Counted from the first letter of the stretch, positions 1 through 10,958 are shown. The stretch: 64,000 nt of DNA from Herbaspirillum chlorophenolicum (GCF_001189955.1 NZ_LFLT01000004.1:102952-166951), one strand, 5' to 3'. The notes: generated from the sequence alone by a model not told the origin. Numbers and translations are program-made.

Positions 1-710
1 TTGTCGAGCTTGACGCCCTCCTCGATCACGGTGTCAGCCAGCGCGCCGCGGTCGATGGTGGTGTTGGCGCCGATTTCGACGTCATCGCCGATCATCACGC
101 GGCCGACTTGCGGAATCTTGATCCATTGGCCCGATTCGTTGGCAAAACCGAAACCATCGGCGCCAATGACCGCGCCTGAATGCACAATGCCACGCGCACC
201 GATTTCGCAAGCGTGATGCAGCGTGGCGCGCGCATGGAAATGCGTATCGTCGCCCACTTTGGCATCGCGGCCGATAAAGCTGCCGGCGTCGATGCGCGCA
301 CGCTCGCCAATCACTGCACCGGCTTCAACTACCGCCAACGGGCCGATCACGGCGCTGGCGGCCACCTGGGCTGCCGGGTCGACCACCGCGCTGGGATGAA
401 TGCCGGCAGGCGGCACCACCTCGTCCAGGCGCTGGAACAACTGCGCCGCACGGGCGAAATACGCGTAAGGATTCTTCGTGACGATGCGCGCTCCAGCATA
501 GGACTGGACCTGGACATCGTCGGCCTCGGACAGGATCAGCGCAGCGGCCTGCGTCTGGTCAGCCTGGGCCCGGAATTTGGGATTGGAAAGGAACGTGATA
601 TGGGAGGAGCCGGCGGCATCCAGCGGTGCGATGCCATGGACCTCAATGCCCGCATCGCCCTTCAACTGTCCGCCCAAGCGCTCGACCAATTGTTCCAGCC
701 GAATACTCAT
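1..710 (-). CDS. lpxD: UDP-3-O-acylglucosamine N-acyltransferase LpxD (3' part outside window)
   Basis: Third step of lipid A synthesis: adds the second 3-hydroxyacyl chain, as an amide, to UDP-3-O-acylglucosamine. The minus strand reads from an ATG at 708-710 ([18 protein letters not shown]) into the LpxD N-terminal uridine-binding domain. It then enters left-handed beta-helix hexapeptide repeats with the conserved stretch [12 protein letters not shown] and [20 protein letters not shown]. About 236 codons are visible and the frame is open to base 1. The segment with the catalytic histidine (IAHN-type motif in the family) and the C-terminus lie outside. It follows skp by about 130 nt, the usual bamA-skp-lpxD order. 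Family assignment is secure; only completeness is unknown. Confidence 0.95.
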   Translation of the reverse strand, partial: MSIRLEQLVERLGGQLKGDAGIEVHGIAPLDAAGSSHITFLSNPKFRAQADQTQAAALILSEADDVQVQSYAGARIVTKNPYAYFARAAQLFQRLDEVVPPAGIHPSAVVDPAAQVAASAVIGPLAVVEAGAVIGERARIDAGSFIGRDAKVGDDTHFHARATLHHACEIGARGIVHSGAVIGADGFGFANESGQWIKIPQVGRVMIGDDVEIGANTTIDRGALADTVIEEGVKLD

Positions 711-842
711 CTTGGATATGCCTTACATCAAAAACGAAATTGCCGCTGTCCGGCATCCGAGTTCTGCCAACAAGTGAACCACCAATTGGCATGCGGGCGC
801 GAAGACGTCACCGCCCTCGCGCCCGCATCCATGCCAAACCGG

Positions 843-1352
843 TTACTTTGCCAGTTCTTTCAGCACTTTGTCGGTGATGTCGATACGCTTGCTGGCGTAA
901 ACGGCTTCCTGGAAGACGATGTCGTACTTTTCAGCTTCCGCGATCTGGCGGATCACCTTGTTGGTACGTTCCAGAACCACGGCCAGTTCTTCATTGCGGC
1001 GCTGGTTCAGGTCTTCGCGGAACTCACGCTGCTTGCGCTGGAATTCCTTGTCCAGATCGGACAGGTCGCGCTGGCGCTTGGCGCGATCCGAATCCGACAG
1101 CACGGAGGTGTCCTTGTCCAGCTTGTCCGACTGTGCCTTCAGGCGTGCCGCCATGTCTTGCAGTTCGCGGTCGCGCTTGGCGAATTCCTGCTCCAGTTTG
1201 GTTTGGGCCGCCTTGGCCGGCGCCGCTTCGCGGAAGATGCGCTCGGTGCTGACAAATGCGATCTTCGAGCTTTCCTGCGCGTGCGCAGCGGAAAAACTCA
1301 TCAGGCCAACGGCCATCACGATGGCCTGCAGGGACAAAAACGATTTAGTCAT
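843..1352 (-). CDS. skp: periplasmic chaperone Skp/OmpH
   Basis: Trimeric periplasmic holdase that carries unfolded outer-membrane proteins to BamA. It starts with a Sec signal peptide (MTKSFLSLQAIVMAVGLMSF, cleavage near AHAQ). The mature part is about 150 residues rich in charged coiled coil (LEQEFAKRDRELQDMAARLK and FQRKQREFREDLNQRRNEEL), the tentacle structure of the family. It lies directly after bamA in the same direction. The ATG at 1352 gives 169 aa. An upstream in-frame TTG at 1361 has the better Shine-Dalgarno (GGAG with 7 nt spacing), so translation may begin 3 codons earlier; the signal peptide works with either start. Confidence 0.93.
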   Translation of the reverse strand: MTKSFLSLQAIVMAVGLMSFSAAHAQESSKIAFVSTERIFREAAPAKAAQTKLEQEFAKRDRELQDMAARLKAQSDKLDKDTSVLSDSDRAKRQRDLSDLDKEFQRKQREFREDLNQRRNEELAVVLERTNKVIRQIAEAEKYDIVFQEAVYASKRIDITDKVLKELAK

Positions 1353-1405
1353 GAACTTCAAGATTGTTCTCCGTATTACAAAATTCAATGATACCCGCTT
1401 CAAAT

Positions 1406-3781
1406 TTAGAAGCCGGTACCCAGTTGGAACTGGAAGGATTGAGACTTGTCGCCATCCTTCAGGTTCAACGGCTTACCGAAACTCAGTTTCAAAGGACCGA
1501 TCGGCGATACCCAGCTGATGCCCACACCTGCCGAATAGCGCAGGTCGTTGAACTTGATGTTCTGGCCATCGGCGAAGACGTTGCCGCCGTCAAAGAACGT
1601 GAACCAGCGCAAAGTACGATCCTGGCCCGAACCCGGGAATGGGAATTGTAACTCCGCATTGGCATAGAAACGAGAGGCGCCGCCCATGGAGTCGCCATAC
1701 TGGTCCTTCAGGCTGCCCAGCGACGATGCTTCATAGCCGCGCACGGTGCCGATACCGCCCGCATAATAGTTCTTGAACACCGGGTACGGCTTGCCGCCAA
1801 AGCCGCGGCCGTAGTCCAGTTCGCCGTTCAGCGCCAGCGTTACCGCCTTGCTGAAGAAAGGCTGGAAATACTGGTGCTGGTAGCTGGCACGATAGTATTT
1901 GAGCGTGCCCAGCGACGAGACTTCCATGTTGGCGCGCATGTACTGGCCGGTGGTCGGCACGAGCGCACTGTCGCGGCCGTCGCGTTGCCATGCAATGGTC
2001 AGCGGAATGCTGGTGGTGCGGGCGCTGCCAATGCCGCAATTATTGGAGGACGAAGTCACATCGCAGCCTGCACCGCCGGCGCCACCGAAATCGCGCACGT
2101 ACTGGCGATACAGCGAGGGGCTGGTGGAGTCCGTGCTGACGTCGGTATTTTCAACGCCCGCGCCGAAGAACACGCGATCCAGTTCCGAGAACGGCACACC
2201 GAACTTGACGCTGCCGCCCAGGGTCTTCACGCGATAGTCACCAGTCGCATACACCGACGGGCGGATCGTGCGCAGATAGACTTCATAGGTGCGGCTGATG
2301 CCGTCATCGGTAAAGTATGGGTTAGTAGTCGACACCGAGATCGTACGATAACGCGAGCTGGTATTGACGTCGATACCGACGGTATTGCCGCTGCCGAAAG
2401 CGTTTTCCTGCGAAATCGAGCCGGTCAGGCTAAGCTTGTCCGATTGCGAGAAGCCGGCGCCCAGCATGATGTTGCCGGTCGGCTTTTCTTCCACCTTCAT
2501 GTTGACGTCGACCTGGTCGCTGGTACCCGGGACTTCCGGCGTTTCGAGGGTGACTTCCTTGAAGTAGCCCAGACGGTCCACGCGGTCGCGGGACAGCTTG
2601 ATCTTTTCGCCGTCGTACCAGGAATCCTCGAACTGGCGGAATTCGCGGCGAATGACTTCGTCGCGGGTCTTGGTGTTGCCGGCGATATTGACGTGGCGCA
2701 CATACACGCGCTTGCCCGGATCGACCATGATGGTGAAGGCGACTTCCTTCTTCTCGCGGTCGACATTGGGGTTGGCATTGACGTTGGCGAACGCGTAACC
2801 GAAGTTGCCCAGACGCTCGCCGATCTTCTTTGTGCTGTCGGTCAGCTTGGCGCCCGAGTAGATATCACCCGGCTTCAACTGCACCAGCGAGGCCAGTTCC
2901 TGATCCATCCCGAACATCTCGCCTTCCAGCTTGACGCCGGAGACGGTGTACTTCTCGCCTTCCTTGATGTTGACGGTGATGTAGATGTCTTTCTTGTCCG
3001 GCGTGATCGATACCTGGGTAGATTCGATTTGCATCTCCAGGTAGCCACGGTCCAGGTAGTACGAGCGCAGGGTTTCGATGTCGCCCTGCAGCTTTTCCTT
3101 GGAATACTGGTCGGCCTTGGTGTACCAGGTGAACCAGCCCGGCGTGGTCAGCTTGATCTGGTCACGCAGCGTGCTGTCGGAAAACACCTTGTTGCCGACA
3201 AAATTGATCTGCTTGATGCGCGAGACTTCGCCTTCATCCACCGTGAAGCTGATCGCCACGCGATTGCGTTCGACCGGGGTCACCGTGGTCGACACCTTGG
3301 CGCCATACAGGCCGCGCGACAGGTATTGGCGCTTGAGCTCCTGCTCGGCGCGGTCGACCTGCGAGCGGTCGAAAATGCGGGACTCGGCGACGCCGATTTC
3401 CTTCAACGCCTTGGTCAGTTGTTCCTTGTCGAATTCCTTGATGCCGGAGAAGTCGACGCTGGCGATCGCCGGGCGCTCGACCACCTGCACCACCAGCACA
3501 TCGCCTTCGGACTCGATGCGCACGTCGCGGAAGAAACCGGTGGCGTACAGCGCCTTGATTGCCGCCGTGCCTTTTTCATCGGTGAAGGTGTCGCCCACGC
3601 GTACCGGCAGGTAGCTGAAAACGGTACCCGCCTCGGTACGCTGGATACCTTCGACGCGAATGTCCTTGACCACGAACGGCGTCACGGCCATGGCTTGGCT
3701 GGAGCACAAGGCGAATGCTGCTGCGGCGATCAGGCGACGGGAAAAAGTCGGAATGGGATGGTGCGCAGGGTGTATTTTCAT
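1406..3781 (-). CDS. bamA: outer membrane protein assembly factor BamA
   Basis: Central subunit of the BAM complex, which folds and inserts beta-barrel proteins into the outer membrane. The protein has 791 aa, typical for the family. It has a signal peptide (cleaved near SSQAMA), five POTRA domains over roughly residues 33-430 (first begins VTPFVVKDIRVEGIQRTE), then a 16-strand barrel. The C-terminus ends QLGTGF with the terminal phenylalanine of the outer-membrane beta-signal. The barrel contains the conserved VRGYE motif. It sits between rseP and skp, linking the envelope-stress protease, the insertase and its chaperone in one transcription direction. Confidence 0.97.
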   Translation of the reverse strand: MKIHPAHHPIPTFSRRLIAAAAFALCSSQAMAVTPFVVKDIRVEGIQRTEAGTVFSYLPVRVGDTFTDEKGTAAIKALYATGFFRDVRIESEGDVLVVQVVERPAIASVDFSGIKEFDKEQLTKALKEIGVAESRIFDRSQVDRAEQELKRQYLSRGLYGAKVSTTVTPVERNRVAISFTVDEGEVSRIKQINFVGNKVFSDSTLRDQIKLTTPGWFTWYTKADQYSKEKLQGDIETLRSYYLDRGYLEMQIESTQVSITPDKKDIYITVNIKEGEKYTVSGVKLEGEMFGMDQELASLVQLKPGDIYSGAKLTDSTKKIGERLGNFGYAFANVNANPNVDREKKEVAFTIMVDPGKRVYVRHVNIAGNTKTRDEVIRREFRQFEDSWYDGEKIKLSRDRVDRLGYFKEVTLETPEVPGTSDQVDVNMKVEEKPTGNIMLGAGFSQSDKLSLTGSISQENAFGSGNTVGIDVNTSSRYRTISVSTTNPYFTDDGISRTYEVYLRTIRPSVYATGDYRVKTLGGSVKFGVPFSELDRVFFGAGVENTDVSTDSTSPSLYRQYVRDFGGAGGAGCDVTSSSNNCGIGSARTTSIPLTIAWQRDGRDSALVPTTGQYMRANMEVSSLGTLKYYRASYQHQYFQPFFSKAVTLALNGELDYGRGFGGKPYPVFKNYYAGGIGTVRGYEASSLGSLKDQYGDSMGGASRFYANAELQFPFPGSGQDRTLRWFTFFDGGNVFADGQNIKFNDLRYSAGVGISWVSPIGPLKLSFGKPLNLKDGDKSQSFQFQLGTGF

Positions 3782-3972
3782 CTATCGTTCATCAACAGTG
3801 TTTTCGCCTCGGCACTGCCTGACAAGATGCTGGCAAGCAATTGAAAACGGATTCCAGATCCATTGCCAATTGCTTAACAACTGCCATGGGGGTTGGCCGG
3901 CAAATGTAAAAAATCCGGTCTTTCTTGCAAACCTTGGCGATTTCACTCGCCAATGCCCGCAACAGCCCGGAT
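3782..3972 (-). other. rseP-bamA intercistronic region with nested inverted repeats
   Basis: This 191-nt spacer separates rseP from bamA. AAATCCGG at 3911-3918 can pair with CCGGATTT at 3967-3974, which reaches into the rseP stop codon. Inside it TTGGCGA (3934-3940) pairs with TCGCCAA (3947-3953). No U-tract follows, so this is not a standard intrinsic terminator. It could be an mRNA-processing or attenuation structure between the protease and insertase genes. No coding potential is evident. Confidence 0.4.
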
Positions 3973-5346
3973 TTATCCTTGAAACATCAAGCGGACGATG
4001 TCGTTGAATGCAGCCACGAGCATCAGTGCCATCAGTATTCCCAGGCCGGCACGCTGCGCGATTTCCCCAAACCGCTCGGAAACGCGCCGCCCTGTCAAAA
4101 TCTCCAGCGCATAATACAGCAAATGACCGCCATCTAAAACCGGGATCGGCAAGAGATTCATCACGCCCAGGCTGATACTGATAAAAGCAAGGAAACTAAG
4201 GTAGCTGACCAGGCCGACGCGGGCAGTCTGGCCCGCATAATCGGCAATGGTGATCGGGCCGGTAATGTTCTTCCACGACACCTGGCCGACGATCATCTTG
4301 CCGATCATCTTGACCGTCATGATGCTGGTGTCCCAGGTGCGGCGCGCGCCCTTGGCCACCGCTTCCAGCGGGCCATCGCTGATCGTCGCCATCTCGGGCG
4401 CCAGCGGCACTTCAACCTTGATGCGGCCGATCTGCTTGCCGGAAGCGCTGTCTGCCACGCTGTCGGGAACCACCGCCACATCAAATGCAGAATTTCCTCT
4501 TACACCATGCAGCATCAGCCGCTTGCCTGCGGACTCGCGCACCTTTTCAACGAATGCCAAGCCATCCCGAACCGGCTCGCCGTCGATCGCCAGGATCTTG
4601 TCCCCTGTCTGCAGGCCGGCCGATTTGGCCGGGCCATCGAGGATATTGCCCAACACCGCCGGCGGCCGCGCCAGCGCCAATCCCAGCTTGGACAGGAAAT
4701 CGCCTTCCAGGTCGCCGCTGCCGACTTCATTCAGGCGCAGCGTAACCGTATTGAGCAGCTTGCCCGGCCCGTTCGGATCAGGGCGTTCGACATCGACACG
4801 GGCATCGGCCTTTTCGAGCACCAATTGCATCAGCTTCCAGCGCACTTCCGACCAGACATGCACCGGTTCGCCATTGATGGCCGTGATACGGTCGCCGCCG
4901 CGCAAGCCGGACTGGTAAGCCGCCGTCGATTGCGCCGCTGCACGCAGCGTGGGCACCGGCTCGGGCACGCCATGCATATACAAGCCTGCGAACAGCAGGA
5001 TCGCCAGCAGGAAGTTGGCCGCCGGGCCGGCAGCCACGATGGCGATGCGGCGCCATACGGACTGGCGGGTGAATTCGCGTTTGAGGTCTTCTTCAGGGAT
5101 GCCTTCCAGATCCTGCTCGCGCGCGTCGAGCATCTTGACGTAGCCGCCCAGCGGCAGGATGGACAAAGCCCATTCGGTCTGGTCCCGGCCGAACCGGCGC
5201 GACCAGACAATGCGCCCCATTCCTACGGAAAAACGCAACACCTTGACGCCGCACCAGCGGGCCACCAGATAGTGGCCCAGCTCATGCACCACCACCAATG
5301 TGCCGAGCGCGACGAAAAATGCGATCAGGGTATGCAGCAACGTCAT
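3973..5346 (-). CDS. rseP: RIP metalloprotease RseP (site-2 protease)
   Basis: Inner-membrane zinc protease that makes the intramembrane cut in the anti-sigma factor RseA and in signal-peptide remnants. The 457-aa protein shows HELGH at residues 21-25 in the first membrane segment and the third metal ligand in LDGGH (404-408). Two PDZ domains lie between them (around residues 115-310, with [16 protein letters not shown] and [16 protein letters not shown]). It overlaps dxr by 4 nt (the ATG of rseP lies in the end of dxr), so translation is probably coupled. Motifs, length and position all agree. Confidence 0.97.
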   Translation of the reverse strand: MTLLHTLIAFFVALGTLVVVHELGHYLVARWCGVKVLRFSVGMGRIVWSRRFGRDQTEWALSILPLGGYVKMLDAREQDLEGIPEEDLKREFTRQSVWRRIAIVAAGPAANFLLAILLFAGLYMHGVPEPVPTLRAAAQSTAAYQSGLRGGDRITAINGEPVHVWSEVRWKLMQLVLEKADARVDVERPDPNGPGKLLNTVTLRLNEVGSGDLEGDFLSKLGLALARPPAVLGNILDGPAKSAGLQTGDKILAIDGEPVRDGLAFVEKVRESAGKRLMLHGVRGNSAFDVAVVPDSVADSASGKQIGRIKVEVPLAPEMATISDGPLEAVAKGARRTWDTSIMTVKMIGKMIVGQVSWKNITGPITIADYAGQTARVGLVSYLSFLAFISISLGVMNLLPIPVLDGGHLLYYALEILTGRRVSERFGEIAQRAGLGILMALMLVAAFNDIVRLMFQG

Positions 5347-6515
5347 TGTGAAATCAAGGCCTCGGCATGGGCGCGGGCAGCGGCATCCTGCTCCAGCAGC
5401 GTACCTACATCCGCCGCCTGCCGGTTGGGAATCGCGGACATCACCCGCTGGATCAGTTGGTCGATCATCCTGAACCCTATCTTGCGATCGAGGAAAGCCT
5501 GCACGGCGACTTCGTTGGCGGCGTTCAGCACCGCAGCCAGCGTGCCACCGGCGTGCAAGGCATCATACGCCAGTTTCAGACACGGAAAGCGGCCGAAATC
5601 GGGTTGACTGAATGATAACTGGGCGATCTGCGCCAAATCCAGCGGCGTCACGCCCGAAGAGATACGGTCAGGATAAGCCAGGGCGGATGCGATCGGGGTG
5701 CGCATGTCCGGATTGCCCAACTGCGCCAGCACCGATCCATCCGAATACGACACCATCGAGTGGATCACGCTTTGCGGATGGATCACCACTTCGATCTTGT
5801 CAGCCGGCGCACCGAACAGCCAGTGCGCCTCGATCACTTCCAGCCCCTTGTTCATCATGGTGGCCGAATCAACCGAAATCTTGCGTCCCATCACCCACTT
5901 CGGATGCGCTACCGCCTCTTCCACGGTCACGTCGTTGAGCGTGGCGACAGCGCGGGTGAGGAACGGGCCGCCGGACGCGGTCAACAGGATCTTTTCCACC
6001 CCGTGCGCCTGCATTGAACGGGTGTAGCCCGGCGGCAAGCATTGGAAGATGGCGTTGTGTTCGCTGTCGATGGGCAACAGGCAGGCGCCATGCGCAGCCA
6101 CTGCATCCATGAGCAACTGGCCGGAAATGACCAGCGCCTCCTTGTTGGCCAACAGGATCTTCTTGCCGGCCCTGGCCGCAGCCAAGGTCGACGCCAATCC
6201 TGCCGCGCCGACGATGGCGGCCATCACCATATCGCAGCCCTGCGCCGATGCAATATCGCACAATGCCTCGGGGCCATAGGCGACTTCGGTCGACAATCCC
6301 TTAGCGCGCAGCAATGCATTCAATTCGCCTGCCGCCTCAGCCGAACCCACCACCGCCACCTGCGGACGAAAGTGTTCACACTGCGCCGCCAGTTCCGCCA
6401 CACGCGAATGGGCGCTCAAGGCATAGACGCGGTAACGCTCAGGATGGCGTGCAATGACGTCAAGCGTGGAAACGCCGATGGAACCGGTAGAGCCGAGGAT
6501 GCTGATGGACTGCAT
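5343..6515 (-). CDS. dxr: 1-deoxy-D-xylulose 5-phosphate reductoisomerase
   Basis: Second enzyme of the MEP isoprenoid pathway: NADPH-dependent conversion of DXP to 2-C-methyl-erythritol 4-phosphate. The 390-aa protein begins with the nucleotide-binding motif [15 protein letters not shown]. It has the metal and substrate site [10 protein letters not shown], the flexible-loop region LTASGGPF, and the conserved [20 protein letters not shown] block. It lies between cdsA and rseP, so isoprenoid synthesis is co-transcribed with undecaprenyl and phospholipid precursor genes. Complete, no anomalies. Confidence 0.97.
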   Translation of the reverse strand: MQSISILGSTGSIGVSTLDVIARHPERYRVYALSAHSRVAELAAQCEHFRPQVAVVGSAEAAGELNALLRAKGLSTEVAYGPEALCDIASAQGCDMVMAAIVGAAGLASTLAAARAGKKILLANKEALVISGQLLMDAVAAHGACLLPIDSEHNAIFQCLPPGYTRSMQAHGVEKILLTASGGPFLTRAVATLNDVTVEEAVAHPKWVMGRKISVDSATMMNKGLEVIEAHWLFGAPADKIEVVIHPQSVIHSMVSYSDGSVLAQLGNPDMRTPIASALAYPDRISSGVTPLDLAQIAQLSFSQPDFGRFPCLKLAYDALHAGGTLAAVLNAANEVAVQAFLDRKIGFRMIDQLIQRVMSAIPNRQAADVGTLLEQDAAARAHAEALISQ

Positions 6516-6544
6516 GGAATTTCCGGGTTGAGAGGTCGGGACGC

Positions 6545-7372
6545 TCAGGCTGCCGCCAGCCAGAGGTCAATCAGCGCCGCCAGCGGCAGCACCGGGATAA
6601 GTGCGTCGATACGATCCAGCACGCCGCCATGGCCCGGCAGCAGGTTGCTGCTGTCCTTCATGCCGGCGCGGCGCTTGAGCTGCGATTCGAACAGGTCGCC
6701 CACCACGCTGGCCACGACCATGACGCTCAGCGCAGCCACGAAGCCCAGCCAGCCCCAGCGGTCATACAGGCGCAACTGGAAAGTCTCGCCCAGGCCGACC
6801 GACATCGCCACCGCAGCCGAGATCACCAGCACTGCCAGCCAGCCGCCGATGGCGCCTTCCCACGACTTGCCGGGAGAAATCGATGGCGCCAGCTTGTGAC
6901 GGCCAAAGCCCTTGCCGGAGAAATAAGCGCCGATATCGGCCACCCAGACCACTGCCATCACCGACAGCAAGTACAGCGGCGAGCGCTGGAACAAGTCGAC
7001 GATGGCGACAAAGCAGCCCAGGATGGAAAGCATGTAGGTGCCGTTGAGCAGCCGGTTGGCGAACACTTCGGCCTTGGGCAGGCCCAGCCCCAGTGCCGGC
7101 ACAAAACGTATCGCCCACAGCACCACACACAGGACATACAGCGGGCGCACACTGGGCAAGCCGCTGAAAAACAGGATCACACTGAAAGCCAGGGTCCACA
7201 CCACCGCCCAGACGGCTGGACGCGGGCTCTTGAACAGGCGAAAACATTCCCAGGCGCCGGCGGCAAAAAACACCAGCACCACCATGGCAAATGCGGGGAA
7301 GTAATCGAAATACAGGATAGGCAACAGGATTGCCAGCAGGATCAACGCCGTGATGACACGCGTCTTGAGCAT
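6545..7372 (-). CDS. cdsA: phosphatidate cytidylyltransferase
   Basis: Integral membrane enzyme making CDP-diacylglycerol from phosphatidate and CTP, the branch point for all phospholipids. The start is set at [17 protein letters not shown]: its ATG overlaps the uppS stop codon by one base (TGATG), implying translational coupling. This gives 275 aa with about eight hydrophobic segments. The family signature near the C-terminus is visible: [18 protein letters not shown] then VLDRIDAL. A longer in-frame extension inside uppS has no ribosome-binding site or family support and was rejected. Confidence 0.95.
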   Translation of the reverse strand: MLKTRVITALILLAILLPILYFDYFPAFAMVVLVFFAAGAWECFRLFKSPRPAVWAVVWTLAFSVILFFSGLPSVRPLYVLCVVLWAIRFVPALGLGLPKAEVFANRLLNGTYMLSILGCFVAIVDLFQRSPLYLLSVMAVVWVADIGAYFSGKGFGRHKLAPSISPGKSWEGAIGGWLAVLVISAAVAMSVGLGETFQLRLYDRWGWLGFVAALSVMVVASVVGDLFESQLKRRAGMKDSSNLLPGHGGVLDRIDALIPVLPLAALIDLWLAAA

Positions 7373-8130
7373 CAGGAAGCCTTTTTCTTGTCCAGCACTT
7401 GTGCGCTGGTGCGCCCGAAACGGCGCTCGCGTTGTTGATACGAGGCAATGGCCAGGTCGAGCGCCTCGGCATCGAAGTCCGGCCAAAAGGTATCCGTGAA
7501 ATACAGCTCGCTGTACGCCAGTTGCCACAGCAGGAAATTGGAAATGCGCTGCTCGCCGCCGGTTCTGATGAACAGATCCGGCTCGGGCGCATAGGCCATG
7601 GCCAGGTAAGGCGCCAGCTGCCCTTCGGAAAAGTCGTGGGCGCCGGGATTATCCTTGACCATCCTGGACACCGCCTGCATGACATCCCAGCGGCCGCCGT
7701 AGTTGGCGCACACGGTCAAGGTCAGGCGATGATTATCGGCGGTTTGCGCCTCTGCTCGCAGCGCCATTTCCTGCAGCTTGGGGTCAAAACGGCTCATGTC
7801 GCCAACGATCTTCAGGCGAATCCCATTGAGCGACATCTTGCCGACTTCCCGCTCCAGCACCGTCATGAACAGGCGCATCAGCACCGACACTTCATCGGCT
7901 GGGCGGCGCCAGTTCTCGGAACTGAACGCAAACAGGGTCAGGAATTCGACGCCGCGCACGGCGCAGGCTTCGACGATGGCGCGCACCGCATCCACGCCTT
8001 TGGCATGGCCCGCCACGCGCGGCAGGAATCGTTTGGTTGCCCAACGCCCATTGCCGTCCATGATGATGGCAACATGACGCGGAACCGCGGAAATATCCGG
8101 AACCGCAAGAGTTGAGCTTTGATGCTTCAT
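7372..8130 (-). CDS. uppS: (2E,6E)-farnesyl-diphosphate-specific ditrans,polycis-undecaprenyl-diphosphate synthase
   Basis: Cis-prenyltransferase that adds eight isopentenyl units to farnesyl diphosphate, making the lipid carrier for peptidoglycan and O-antigen. The protein has 252 aa. The catalytic motif [16 protein letters not shown] places the key Asp at residue 25. The other conserved blocks are present: FSSENWRRP and the [15 protein letters not shown] region. It stands between frr and cdsA and overlaps cdsA by 1 nt. Confidence 0.96.
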   Translation of the reverse strand: MKHQSSTLAVPDISAVPRHVAIIMDGNGRWATKRFLPRVAGHAKGVDAVRAIVEACAVRGVEFLTLFAFSSENWRRPADEVSVLMRLFMTVLEREVGKMSLNGIRLKIVGDMSRFDPKLQEMALRAEAQTADNHRLTLTVCANYGGRWDVMQAVSRMVKDNPGAHDFSEGQLAPYLAMAYAPEPDLFIRTGGEQRISNFLLWQLAYSELYFTDTFWPDFDAEALDLAIASYQQRERRFGRTSAQVLDKKKAS

Positions 8131-8274
8131 GAAGAATTATTTAGTGCATTAATGGCTTTCGGCCGCACCATGGTAGCGGGCTATGGGAACTTTGACAAAC
8201 CTGGGAACCGGGAGTATTCCCCTGCCCCTCCGGCCGCTCCGCCGCACATTTCCTTTTAGTTTTACTTCTGCAAC

Positions 8275-8306
8275 ATGATGCGGCCGCCATCCAGCGGCCG
8301 CATCAT
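8275..8306 (-). repeat. 13-bp perfect inverted repeat in the frr-uppS spacer
   Basis: ATGATGCGGCCGC (8275-8287), a six-base loop and GCGGCCGCATCAT (8294-8306) form a perfect 13-bp stem, each arm carrying a NotI-type octamer. On the transcribed minus strand it begins 26 nt after the frr stop. No U-run follows, so it may be a Rho-assisted or U-less terminator, or a barrier that stabilises the 3' end of the frr message. The rest of the 202-nt spacer shows no gene. Confidence 0.55.
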
Positions 8307-8332
8307 GCAAGCCTTGCACGAGGTATAACGGA

Positions 8333-8893
8333 TTACACCGTCATCACGTCCTTTTCCTTCTCGCTCACCAGCTTGTCGATCTCGGCGACAAACTTGTCGG
8401 TCAGCTTCTGGATCTCTTCCTGGCCACGGCGCTCGTCGTCTTCCGATGCCACCTTGTCCTTGACCAGCTTTTTCAGCCCTTCGTTGCCTTCACGGCGGAT
8501 ATTGCGGATGGCGATCTTGGCATCCTCAGCCTCGCTCTTGACCAGCTTGACCATTTCCTTGCGGCGTTCTTCAGTCAGCGCCGGCATCGGCACGCGAATC
8601 AGTTCGCCGTGGGTAGCCGGGTTCAGGCCCAGGTCGGCTTCGCGAATTGCCTTTTCCACCACACTCACCATTTTCTTTTCGTACGGCTGCACACCAATGG
8701 TGCGGGCGTCGATCAAGGTCAGGTTGGCCACTTGCGACAGGCCGGTCGGGCTGCCGTAGTAGTCCACCATCACCTGGTCCAGCAGGCCGGTGTGGGCACG
8801 GCCAGTGCGAACCTTGGCCAGGTTGGCCCTCAAAGTCTCGATCGACTTGCTCATCTTTTGTTCACTGTTCTTCTTGACGTCAGCGACACTCAT
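8333..8893 (-). CDS. frr: ribosome recycling factor
   Basis: Splits post-termination ribosomes together with EF-G. The protein has 186 aa, the usual size. It opens [20 protein letters not shown], continues with [19 protein letters not shown], and carries the conserved [20 protein letters not shown] region. A strong Shine-Dalgarno (AAAGGAG) lies 5-6 nt before the ATG. It sits between pyrH and uppS as in most proteobacteria, and a long hairpin follows the gene. Confidence 0.97.
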   Translation of the reverse strand: MSVADVKKNSEQKMSKSIETLRANLAKVRTGRAHTGLLDQVMVDYYGSPTGLSQVANLTLIDARTIGVQPYEKKMVSVVEKAIREADLGLNPATHGELIRVPMPALTEERRKEMVKLVKSEAEDAKIAIRNIRREGNEGLKKLVKDKVASEDDERRGQEEIQKLTDKFVAEIDKLVSEKEKDVMTV

Positions 8894-8999
8894 GCTGCTC
8901 TCCTTTGATGCAATAACTTATCTTGAATGCAAATGCCCAATGCGGGGGCATTGTAAACGGGAATACCGAGGGTGTGGCCGGTTTGCTTGCCACAAGGCC

Positions 9000-9716
9000 T
9001 CAGACGTGTACCAGCGTACCTTCGTCCTCGCCCATCACGACGCGCTTGAGGGCGCCCGGCTTGATGATCGAAAACACCTTGATCGGCAACTTCTGGTCGC
9101 GGCACAGTGCGAATGCCGTGGCATCCATCACCTGCAGGTGCTTGGCAATCGCCTCGTCGAACGAGATCGATGCGTAGCGGGTGGCCGATGGGTCCTTCTT
9201 CGGATCGGCGGTATAGACGCCATCCACCTTGGTGGCCTTGAGCACGATCTGCGCGCCGATTTCCGAACCGCGCAGCGCTGCTGCGGTATCCGTGGTGAAG
9301 AAAGGATTGCCGGTGCCGGCGGCGAACACCACAACCTTGCCTTCCTCCAGGTATTGCAGCGCCTTCGGGCGCACATAAGGCTCGACCACCTGTTCGATGC
9401 CGATGGCCGACATCACGCGGGCGGTCAGGCCGGCCTGGCGCATGGCGTCGGCCAGGGCCAGCGAATTCATGACGGTGGCCAGCATGCCCATGTAGTCGGC
9501 GGTCGCGCGGTCCATCCCTTGCGCCCCCGGCGCCACACCGCGGAAGATGTTGCCGCCACCGATGACGATGGCCAGTTCGATACCCAGTTTGCTGATTTCT
9601 GCCACATCCGCGACCATGCGTTCGATGGTCGCGCGATTGATACCGTAGGCGTCGTCGCCCATCAGTGCTTCGCCGGAAAGTTTGAGGAGTACGCGCTTGT
9701 AAGCAGGTGTTGTCAT
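9000..9716 (-). CDS. pyrH: UMP kinase
   Basis: Phosphorylates UMP to UDP; the bacterial type is hexameric and belongs to the amino-acid-kinase fold. The protein has 238 aa: [17 protein letters not shown] at the N-terminus (phosphate binding), GGGNIFRG, and the [19 protein letters not shown] nucleotide-binding region. It lies between tsf and frr in the same orientation. A 280-nt spacer containing the tsf terminator separates it from tsf, so it probably has its own promoter; none was identified with confidence. Confidence 0.97.
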   Translation of the reverse strand: MTTPAYKRVLLKLSGEALMGDDAYGINRATIERMVADVAEISKLGIELAIVIGGGNIFRGVAPGAQGMDRATADYMGMLATVMNSLALADAMRQAGLTARVMSAIGIEQVVEPYVRPKALQYLEEGKVVVFAAGTGNPFFTTDTAAALRGSEIGAQIVLKATKVDGVYTADPKKDPSATRYASISFDEAIAKHLQVMDATAFALCRDQKLPIKVFSIIKPGALKRVVMGEDEGTLVHV

Positions 9717-9956
9717 TGCAGGGCTCCGTGTTCTATCCGATTTGAATTATTGCTTGTTGATTGGCCCGCCCTTTTTTCGCCTGGACGGGATGGCGCGTTC
9801 CCGTCGCGGAAAAATGCGGACACTTGCATGCCTGTACTGCTGCGCCAGTCTTTCCTACAACCGATCAACACCCATTGCCACTGCCTGCTTTGCCATGTGG
9901 ATCTGCCAAAGCCATGACAATAGATGCCGCCCACTCCAAAAGTTCCGGTTGAGCTT

Positions 9957-9980
9957 AAAAAAACGGGCCTCTCGGCCCGC
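9957..9980 (-). terminator. intrinsic terminator after tsf
   Basis: Read on the minus strand: CGGGCC, loop GAGA, GGCCCG, then seven U residues (A-run at 9957-9963). It begins 16 nt after the tsf stop codon. The GNRA-type tetraloop and U-tract make it a textbook Rho-independent terminator separating rpsB-tsf from pyrH. The remaining 9717-9956 spacer holds no gene. Confidence 0.9.
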
Positions 9981-9995
9981 TTTCTTTTACAACGC

Positions 9996-10883
9996 TTACT
10001 GAGCTTGTTTCGCCGCAGCCACTTGCGCTGCCACTTCGGCAGCGAAGTCGTCCTGCTTCTTCTCAATGCCTTCACCCACCACGTACATCACAAAGGACTT
10101 CACGGTAGAGCTGGCGGCCTTGAGCATCTGCTCGACGCTTTGCTTGTCGTTCTTCACGAAAGCCTGGTTGAACAGCGACACTTCCTTCAGGTACTTTTGC
10201 ACCGAACCTTCGACCATCTTGGCAGCGATGTCGGCCGGCTTGCCGGATTCGGCAGCCTTCAGGGAGGCAACCGAACGTTCCTTCTCGATCAGGTCGGCCG
10301 GCACTTGCTCGGCAGACAGGGCGACCGGCTTCATGGCGGCGATGTGCATTGCCACATCCTTGCCGACTTGCACGTCGGCGCCATCGAACTCGACGACCAC
10401 GCCGATACGGGTGCCGTGCAGGTAGGACACCAGCTTGGCAGCCGATTCAAAACGCTGGAAGCGGCGGAACGACATGTTTTCGCCGATGCGGCCGATCAGT
10501 TCGGTACGCAGCTCTTCCAGGGTCTTGCCGTCAGGCAGCTTGCAGGCGCCCAGGGCAGCTACGTCGGCCGGGTTCTGTTCGGCGACCAGCTTGGCTGCTG
10601 CTTCAGCCAGGCCGATGAATTCTTCGTTCTTGGTCACGAAGTCGGTTTCGCAGTTGACTTCGATCAGGGCACCAACGTTGCCGTTGATGTAGGTCGCGAC
10701 CACGCCTTCGGCGGTGATGCGCGAGGAAGCCTTGGAGGCCTTGCTGCCCAACTTGACGCGCAGGAGCTCTTCAGCCTTGACCAGATCGCCGTCGGCTTCG
10801 GTCAGTGCCTTCTTGCACTCCATCATCGGTGCATCGGTCTTTGCGCGCAGTTCGCCTACCATTGCTGCGGTAATTGCCGCCAT
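9996..10883 (-). CDS. tsf: translation elongation factor Ts
   Basis: Guanine-nucleotide exchange factor for EF-Tu. The start is set at [20 protein letters not shown] (ATG 10883), with AGGAG a suitable distance upstream, giving 295 aa. The EF-Tu-contacting motif [12 protein letters not shown] is present ([12 protein letters not shown] in relatives), followed by the two core subdomains ([16 protein letters not shown]). It follows rpsB as in nearly all bacteria and is separated from it by a terminator-like hairpin. Confidence 0.97.
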   Translation of the reverse strand: MAAITAAMVGELRAKTDAPMMECKKALTEADGDLVKAEELLRVKLGSKASKASSRITAEGVVATYINGNVGALIEVNCETDFVTKNEEFIGLAEAAAKLVAEQNPADVAALGACKLPDGKTLEELRTELIGRIGENMSFRRFQRFESAAKLVSYLHGTRIGVVVEFDGADVQVGKDVAMHIAAMKPVALSAEQVPADLIEKERSVASLKAAESGKPADIAAKMVEGSVQKYLKEVSLFNQAFVKNDKQSVEQMLKAASSTVKSFVMYVVGEGIEKKQDDFAAEVAAQVAAAKQAQ

Positions 10884-10958
10884 ACTATTTCTCCTGACTT
10901 GATGGCTCGCTGCCTGAGGCAACGCGCCTTAATCCAAAATTGGCTCGAAAATTGACTC

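Noticed and set aside
180..1391. 403-codon plus-strand frame over lpxD and skp
   Set aside because: Shadow of lpxD and skp on the other strand; its translation has no family pattern and both minus-strand genes are certain.
1874..3844. 656-codon plus-strand frame across bamA
   Set aside because: Antisense to an intact bamA; long open frames on the opposite strand are expected in GC-rich DNA.
9742..10002. Short frames in the tsf-pyrH spacer
   Set aside because: They run through the tsf terminator, lack ribosome-binding sites and have no recognisable sequence.
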